This document shows positions 57,219 to 64,000 of a stretch of 64,000 nt of DNA, in pieces. The stretch lies in assembly GCF_003473485.1 (NCBI RefSeq), contig NC_053047.1:41898972-41962971 (forward strand), given 5' to 3'. This DNA is from Medicago truncatula (taxonomy: Eukaryota > Streptophyta > Magnoliopsida > Fabales > Fabaceae). Position numbers and translations under genes: made by a program. Below the pieces are notes generated by a model. That model worked only from the letters and a program-made list of their open reading frames with translations, was not told the origin of the DNA and made no database searches. Every line of letters begins with the position of its first letter. Position 1 is the stretch's first letter.

Positions 57219-60200
57219 TGTAATACTCCTATTTCTATTAAAACAATTAAACATGCGAACAATACATTTATTCAAGAAATAGAGGCTACGCCATCAGACA
57301 AAAATTCAAAACCATAAACATGTATATAAACTTCAACAGTCGCAGCGGAGTATAAACCAGAGTAATCCAAATATACATGTCATGAATCAATTATTACATC
57401 AACATAGATGAATCTCAAAAATCCCAACATACGGGTAATCTCCAATCATAACAAAATCCAAAGTAAAAGATAATCTAGACCGACACAACGAAGCCTAGAT
57501 CAGAGCCGACTAAACTCTAAACACCGATATCGGAGAAAGCTCCCGATATCCACACCAAGCACAAAAACTCACCGAGCAACTAATCTTGCACAACGTCTAC
57601 CCATTCATACAGACAGGTAGGCGGTCAAAACCACTGGGGATAAGTATTACATCATTATAATCCAAATAACAGTTAACATGAATATTTCAATTCAAACATC
57701 ATGTATTTGATCAATAATAACATTCTCATACATATAGTTACATTAAACCCCAATATCTCACATCAATAATCACCAATCACATGTGTCATGAACAAATATC
57801 AATACACAATTATTCATACACAATCATCAATCACATATATCAATAAAACTCATGTCATGATATGCACCTATCGACACATACATGCATGTGGTACCAAATC
57901 ACCTCAAGGTCGTCACCTTCGATGCAACAAAAATATCGTATGTAAGATTTCACACCCGTCTTACATAATCTCCGAAGTAAAAGAGTTCAACCCTTTTACA
58001 ACTACAATCTCAACACGACTATGATTCATGAACATGTACAAGGACTCGATAATGCGACAACAATCCACAATTTTCACCTCAATATATAGGACAACACCCA
58101 ATTATATTGATTATCTCCACAACATTTGCATTATCAAGAAAACATGTCCATACACAATCAATTCATAGTATTCATCATCACACATCAACATGATTATCAA
58201 TAATCAACAATGTCATTCAACATCAACTATCACATATAGTTTCACCATTCAAGCATTATTTACATTCTAAGTAAGATAGCATACACATCTCATGATAAAC
58301 ATCATATCCAATACAATCATTCATTCATACAACTTCACTTAGTTATATAAAAATGGTCACCACAATTCTTAAGACAATTGGTTCAAGAAACATTTCCGGC
58401 CGAAACGTGTCAAATGGCAAACGGCCAACTTTGACAATCCCAAGACAAAACGTCATAGACAAGTTGAAAGTTCTCAAACAACCTTAATCAATCATGTATT
58501 CATGAAGTTAAGTCGCTTCCGGATCATTAGACATTAACCCAAGAACAACTTAAGTTCGTATGAAAAATCCCTCTTTACAACCTTCCACATTCCCACCTGA
58601 AATATCACTTTTTACATGATTAAGATGTTTGACCACTTTTACAAGCTTTACCTAAGTCTATATGAGCTGTACGTTCGACTTACAAGTTCCAATGTTTGCA
58701 AAAGTTTGTTTTCGACAAAAGTCTAGAATTCCCAAAAAAAACTTCCAAGTTAAGACTCAAATGAAGAATTTCAAGTTTAGGCAAGCTAATCATTGTTCCA
58801 GTGGGTTTTAGAGGACTAACAGTAGTTAAGCATGTTTAAAGAATCATTTTACAAAGCTCGGATTGGCCCCCAAAGACCTGGAACAAAGATCAAAGTGGCT
58901 GAAAACTGGACCTGTTCGCTTAAGCGACCACCTGGTTCGATTAAGCGAACGAATTACAGTAACAAACCACATTGCACGCTTTCTGGTCGCTGACTGGTCG
59001 CTCACCAGTTCGCTTAAGCGACCACATGTTCGCTTAAGCGAACGAGTTCCACTAGCAACCAGAAAACTTCACTTACCAGCATGCTAACTGGTTGCTTAAG
59101 CGACCTAACCCAGAAAATCAGTATGAATGCTCGCTTACAGGTCGCTTAAGCGAACCTCTAAGCGAACGTTCACAGTTTTGCAGAAATTGTTATGGGTTTG
59201 AATCCCTTTTCACCAAAAATCCCCAATTTTGATCCCTCATTGCCCAATTGTGTTTCCAGAACATGTTTATAGGTCAATATGACTAAAAAGACTCAATCAA
59301 ACTTGAAAACACTTGACAATTGGACCAATTCACAAATTTCACCAAAACACCAACAGCGTAACATCTCATTTCTCAACAACCAACGAATCATGCAAACCCA
59401 AGCCATGAATTATCATCAACAACATGACTTAACAACAACAACATCAATTGATCATGAAACTTATCATAATTTATCAACAACAATGCATAATTCACCAATT
59501 GAGCATATTTTCATCATATACCCATTTTTCATACTTTGAACATGTAATTCAACCAACAACAATTCAATTATTTATAACTTCATACATCTAAACATGGCAT
59601 CATAATTAGAGCATGAATTTCATCATTTATGAACAATTAATCAATTCATCCAATTAAGCACTTTTCATACAAATAATTGAAAATTACAATAAGTAATTAT
59701 GATGAATTCTAACCCCCTTACCTTAGTAGGTTAATCTCTCTAGCTTAGGCTTCAATTTTGCTCCTAGCTCTTCTCCCAACCCTTGATTCTTCAAGTCCTC
59801 TTCTCTCTAACCCTTTTCTCCTCTTTCTCCCACTTTCTCTCTCTATTCTCTCCAAAAATATCTTATGAATGAAAGTATGAGGAAATTTCTCATAAGTGTA
59901 GGTTTTTATATCAAGTCTCCTTAATGGACCCAACCCTCCACTTAATGGACTTAACCCATTTCTATTTACATCTTGAATGTTTCTACACTCTAACGGTAAT
60001 TCACTAAACCTTAAATATTACTCTAGTAACTTAGTAAAACATCGGTTCTCACTACTCACCAAAAGTAATTCTCACCAAAACTTATAATTTACCTGTTCTC
60101 ACAAAATGACCAAAATACCCTTCTAACACAGAAACAATGAAAATGCACCTAATGATGAATAATCACACACAAACACATAAAACACATAATAAAAATAATT

Positions 60201-60233
60201 AAAATAAATCTAGCTAAAAATCGGGTTGTTACA
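57219..60233. mobile_element. Solo LTR, Tekay-like, 3,015 bp
   Basis: Plus strand reads TGTAATACTCCTATTTCT..GGGTTGTTACA, the same terminal style as the Tekay LTRs. It shares internal landmarks with them (GCAGCGGAGTATAAACCAG versus GCAGCGGAATATTAG; ATGCATGTGGTACCAA in both) and carries a palindrome array (58914-59165). Flanks ATTTA and CCTTA are single-base variants of the CTTTA found at this place in the other NCR promoters, so the target duplication is old. No coding region. Confidence 0.82.
58914..59165. repeat. Palindromic motif array in solo LTR
   Basis: At least six copies of TTCGCTTAAGCGAA/GTCGCTTAAGCGAC-type imperfect palindromes (near 58915, 58936, 59009, 59029, 59091, 59141), plus half-sites. 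The first two pairs are spaced 20-21 bp. Confidence 0.78.
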
Positions 60234-60257
60234 CCTTATACATTATAAATTTATCAA

Positions 60258-60819
60258 TGACAGACTTGGAGGAAAAAAGAGTATACTGTTCTTGCTTACT
60301 CTTAAATGAAATAAATAAAAATGAACTTATAAATCAACAATTGGAGTTGCCTTAATCAGAAAGAAAATTCTAACCCTAACAATTGAAGTAAACAAACAAA
60401 CGAGAGAAGTTGAATTCAGGGCTTCAGAGATTTATTTTCAAATTACAATAAGGAGGATGCACCGGAAGAAGTCGAATTTTTATTAAACATGAGAAAATCT
60501 ATCTCATATTTAATGTTTAGGGTTTATTTGATTTCTTCCTTTTAAAATGGTTCTTTTTGATTTTCTCACTTCAATAAATAATGATATATTTTTTATTTTT
60601 TTTTGTATTATTAGTTATACCAATATATAAAAGTAACCTCAAAGTTACATACCAATATATAAAAGTAACCTCAAAAACATAATTTACACGACCAAAATGG
60701 GTGAAACCGCTCATGAATGAATGAATATTGAAAATGAGTTTCTTCTAGTGTACTCTGATGAAAACTATTTCTTCTTGCTTTTCAAGACAACAACCAAATT
60801 CAAAATTATTAGATTAACA
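60258..60819. other. Intergenic
   Basis: 60262-60400 resembles 40400-40660. CATACCAATATATAAAAGTAACCTCAAA is partly repeated at 60617-60675. No gene. Confidence 0.45.
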
Positions 60820-61035
60820 TCGCACTACACTCCCCAAACATCTCCTCCATCCACACAAATAACCGACGTCATCATTTCCAAGCATCAGCCCTGATAGTCC
60901 ACCCTAAAGCATACATCTTAGCTACTGTCCCCAATCGATTCTCACCTAAATCAAATAATCTTCTAAACCTATCACATAAAACACCTATTTTCATCCAAAC
61001 ATCAGACTAAAAAAGTGTAGTTGTCCCATCACACA
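60820..61035 (-). pseudogene. LINE ORF2 fragment
   Basis: Minus-strand translation gives CDRFRRLFDLGENRLGTVAK, MYALGWTIRADAWK and RRLFVWMEEMFGEC with stops between, matching the region before the zf-RVT module of the LINE at 8855-10045. Confidence 0.65.
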
Positions 61036-61309
61036 AAGAAAAGAGTCTTCCTTTGTAGATTGTTGATAGACATAGGCGTGCTTTCTTGTTTTTGTTTTTT
61101 CCTCAATTGTAAAAGAAAAAAGTGTGTTTCCATGGTAGATTTTTATTGAGAAATGTTATCTCGACAACCTTTTTATTTTTAATTACTTATTTCTCTCTCT
61201 TATAAATGTTGTTTTTGAGATGTTCAAATAACATTCTTCATTTGAATTTTATCAAAAACCTTAAAGAATTTATAATATGAAAAGTTTGTCATATAACAAA
61301 TGTTCTAAG

Positions 61310-61975
61310 GTGTCGTCGGTCTTAGTATCTCCCCGATCATCCAGTTTAGGATCATGTCATGGATAGCTTATGATTAGGTCTTGACACGTTTATCGTATCT
61401 TGACGTAGCGGTCTTAGGTTCCCTTGACCGCCATGACATGTAGAATGTAAGACAAGACTTATGAGTTATGACACGAAGAACCTATGACGGATCTAGTATG
61501 CACGACCGTCTAAGTAAGCATATTCCACACACGTATAATCAATCGACAGGTTGTATTGTAGACACGTGGTGACCCTAGATTTTCCCCGAGGTTACCTATA
61601 GCGTAGGATTAGGTAGAACCCACTGAGACATTATGTCTCATCCCAATCCTTATTTGTTTCAGATCAGCAGGCTGGCTAGCAGGATGTAACAAGCTTGTGG
61701 CCGAATGGATATTCAGCAAGGATTCGTTTGTACCCTCTGCATGATGTTCTTTATGGATTTAAGAGTGTTTTACTATATTTTGGATAGATAGTGTTGTATT
61801 ATTCTATGTATGAACGCGAATTGTTGTGTATAATATTCATTCGAATTCTTTATGTTGTAAATTTTAATGTATCCAGTACTAAAGATAATGCACATGCTAA
61901 ACTTTTTAGATACGTTTAGTGTGGCTGTTACAATACTTTAATGGTGTAGTCCATAATTGGTTCCGGCGGGATTAA
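61310..61975 (+). mobile_element. LTR fragment (Tekay-like U5 side)
   Basis: CACTGAGACATTATGTCTCA, TTGTTTCAGATCAGCAGGCT, and TTTATGTTGTAAATTTTAATG followed by GTGTGGCTGTTACAATAC are typical of the downstream part of legume Ty3 LTRs. No ends or partner LTR are visible. Confidence 0.45.
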
Positions 61976-61978
61976 AAT

Positions 61979-62225
61979 ATGGTTCTGAAGGTGCTTACTG
62001 ATAAACGCGGGAAAGTTCTCAAGACTGTTCCTAAATTTTGGCTACATGCTTTTACGGCCCATCCAATCATTGTCAACCTTTTGAACAACAAGGATCACGA
62101 GATTTTTGATGAGTATCTTAGTTCTATTGAGGTTGAAGATAATCAAGATGTTAGTACAGCCTATTCAATCACCTTTAACTTTAATGACAATGCCTATTTT
62201 GATAATCAAAGCATTGCAAAGTCTA
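61979..62225 (+). pseudogene. SET/NRP-type histone chaperone fragment
   Basis: About 82 codons of the conserved NAP-like core: YDKR-helix equivalent LTDKRGKVLK, then VPKFWLHAFTAHPIIVNLL, then FDEYLSSIEVEDNQD, then AYSITFNFNDNAYFDN. The order and motifs match SET/NRP nucleosome assembly proteins, which bind H2A-H2B dimers. The frame ends where the duplicated segment beginning TTTCATTTAGTTTAG (also at 50483) starts, so the 3' part was cut off. N-terminal dimerisation helix and acidic tail are missing. Related to 25020-25420; together the two fragments cover complementary parts of the protein. Confidence 0.68.
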
Positions 62226-62394
62226 TTATTTTCATTTAGTTTAGTTGACGTAAAATCTATATCTATATAGAAGACATATTCAAATAGCTAGCCCTTATTT
62301 TCAGCACATGCAAATTTAGTTTTCTTGCTGTGGATATAAAGCATGCATAATAACTCTCTGCACTCCACACACAACAATTCATGTTGTTAAAGAG

Positions 62395-63022
62395 TTGTGA
62401 AGCCCAGATACTTTAAAATGGATGATGTACCATATCCCCTGCGTATCATGCACCGATACTTGCCCGATACTTCTCGATACGTATCAGGAGAGTATCAGAA
62501 GATTAAATGTTACTTTTTTTAAAAACAATTCTCCAATCCTTTTCAGATACATCTGGGATACGAGCGATTGGCGGTGGAAAACTAATTTGTGCGAGCTACC
62601 TGATGTTTCTATTATATTTGGTATATATGTAATTGACTAAGTAATGATGTTTTCTATTTATGATATATCATATATGTAATTGACTAATCGTCGCTTTCTT
62701 TATTATTAATATTACTTAGATTTATACGTCTATTGTTGTCGTTGTTTGTTTTAAAACGATGCTATTGTTGATTGTTTTGTGAATGCAATTTCACTGATGT
62801 GCCTTATCGTTTTTCTATGTCTGTTTGGTCTAGGTTTTGCGCCAATTTTTGTTGCTTTTGAGTTTTAGTCCATATTTTGTATTTTGAGTTTTAATATGTA
62901 GTTAAATTTATTTTTTTATTGAAGTATCCCAGCCGTATCGTATCTTGAATTTTAAAATTTTCCCTTATCGGCATATCAGTGCCGTATCGTATCAGTATCA
63001 TATCATGTATCTAGGCTTCATA
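62395..63022. repeat. 628-bp Mutator-type MITE rich in GTATC
   Basis: Left TTGTGAAGCCCAGATAC, right GTATCTAGGCTTCATA. 9-bp flanks GTTAAAGAG (62386-62394) and GCTAAAGAG (63023-63031). The paralogous sequence near 50645 (CAGCTAAAGAACC) is uninterrupted. Interior repeats of CGATAC/GTATCG. Confidence 0.8.
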
Positions 63023-63531
63023 GCTAAAGAGCCTTTAATTGCAAATTTATAGTGCATGGCAATGTAGTATTTCCATATTCAACTTCATTCCTTAAAGAGA
63101 CTGCAGGAAAGAACCATAACCAAACAAGCACGCCTATTTTATGCAGCAGGAATCATCACAAACATATGAAAAATATAAAAATTAAATTTTTGTCTTAAAA
63201 TTTGTACTTGGTTAGGAACCATAACCTCCTTCGTATGTTTCCATGTGGATACTTATTGTTGTGTAGGTAGATGAAAAGATGCAAACACTTGAAGAGGAGA
63301 TGAAATTTTAAGCTACAGGGTTATTAAATTTCATTTTTACATTCCATAGATATTTTATTTACGTTATTATGAGGTAGGCGATATATGGATTGGCTAGCAT
63401 ATAAGTTACTTGAGTCAATTTCGTACACTATGAAATAACAATAGTAAGTTTCCTCGATCTTTTAATGAAGCATTCCTCTTTTTAATTATGTTAATTTCAC
63501 ATATTTATTATGTGATAACTGATACGTTTGT

Positions 63532-63691
63532 ATACTATTTCTTTCTCTATTTTTTGTTTTTGCTTTTTGTTTCCATCTTTCTGTAAATAGTTTGTGACTT
63601 TCGTTCTTTTCCTGGAACATCTTGTGATAGGAAGAAGAACGTTTTGATTGAGCAATTTATTCCAATTTAACTTCTTCAAAAAAAAAAAAAA
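63532..63691 (+). mobile_element. Short poly-A retroposed insert, 160 bp
   Basis: It lies between near-identical 15-bp direct repeats AACTGATACGTTTGT (63517-63531) and AACTTATACGTTTGT (63692-63706), and ends in a 16-A tract. Other NCR blocks (e.g. 56916) lack it. No tRNA-like A or B box; it could be the 3' end of a reverse-transcribed mRNA or an unknown SINE. Confidence 0.75.
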
Positions 63692-63889
63692 AACTTATAC
63701 GTTTGTGAATGTTTAAAATTGATAAAAAAAAATCTTGTATTTTTTTATTAGATTCTATATTTAAACTTATTATTGGGAAAGTGTGTCACATATTCCCAAA
63801 TTTTATTTTATTTTTTGTAATTTTCCCTTTGCTATCTCAAAAAGGTAAAATAAAAATTATTTCATATAAATGAAATTTTGTTATGTGAC

Positions 63890-64000
63890 CTCCTGTTTAA
63901 TTTTGTCCAAAGGACAAACATAACACTTCAATGTAGTTAGAGATATTTTACAAAATCTTATAACAACTATTTAATTTGTATAAAGAAATCATGTGCTTTA
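63890..64000 (+). promoter_or_regulatory. NCR promoter 6 (gene beyond window)
   Basis: GGACAAACATAACACTTCAA, ATCTTATAACAACTATTTAA and TTGTATAAAGAAATCATGTG match the promoters of the NCR copies to the left. The gene itself is not in the window. Confidence 0.7.

Larger units (their letters stand above)
63060..64000 (+). repeat. NCR block 6, cut by window edge
   Basis: AGAGACTGCAGGAAAGAACC, GTTTCCATGTGGATACTTAT and the conserved NCR promoter (from about 63890) are present. The window ends at GAAATCATGTGCTTTA, about 60 nt before where the NCR start codon lies in other blocks. Confidence 0.82.

Noticed and set aside
59745..59933. 62-codon minus-strand frame
   Set aside because: Arg/Glu-rich frame from CT-rich LTR leader sequence; lies wholly in the solo LTR.

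Overview
The window is plant nuclear DNA, most likely from Medicago truncatula or a close relative in the inverted-repeat-lacking clade of legumes. The evidence is a cluster of two-exon nodule cysteine-rich (NCR) peptide genes, AT-rich intergenic DNA, short canonical GT-AG introns and legume-type mobile elements (Tekay-like Ty3 with a tRNA-iMet primer site, SIRE-like copia LTR, tRNA-derived SINEs, Stowaway-, hAT- and Mutator-type MITEs). Species is an inference; no search was run.

Layout. (1) 0.9-7.2 kb, minus strand: a complete ten-exon MND1 gene (meiotic strand-exchange cofactor, 218 aa by my splicing), whose last exon and 3' flank are tandemly duplicated, giving two candidate C-termini. 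(2) 7.2-10.8 kb: SINE and LINE debris. (3) 10.9-24.9 kb, plus strand: two tandem malectin-like/LRR receptor kinase genes. The first (10.88-12.96 kb) keeps only the signal peptide and malectin-like ectodomain; the second (17.70-24.87 kb) is complete, twelve exons, 897 aa, with all kinase motifs. Their introns hold many MITEs and foldbacks. (4) 25.0-25.8 kb: a SET/NRP-type histone-chaperone fragment and a stray copy of the receptor kinase tail. (5) 26.4-36.4 kb: a nested insertion. A young, apparently intact 8,767-bp Tekay-like element (minus strand; one 1,453-aa gag-pol ORF; near-identical 2.12-kb LTRs; TSD TACAA) sits inside a SIRE-like solo LTR (TSD AAAAT). (6) 37-64 kb: a decaying tandem array of NCR blocks: two intact genes (38.41 and 47.81 kb), two pseudogenes (44.35 and 51.61 kb), one block whose NCR gene is deleted (57.2/60.2 kb, also split by a 3.0-kb solo LTR) and the promoter of a further copy running off the right edge.

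MND1 belongs to meiotic recombination, the receptor kinase to cell-surface signalling, and NCR peptides to control of rhizobial bacteroids in nodules. I see no evidence that these genes act together; they are neighbours.

Most unusual structures: paired palindromic-motif arrays in two LTRs and in a Mutator-type MITE; the duplicated MND1 terminal exon; the malectin-only receptor paralogue; the different promoter duplications in the NCR blocks; and several transposon insertions whose empty sites are preserved in paralogous blocks of the same window.
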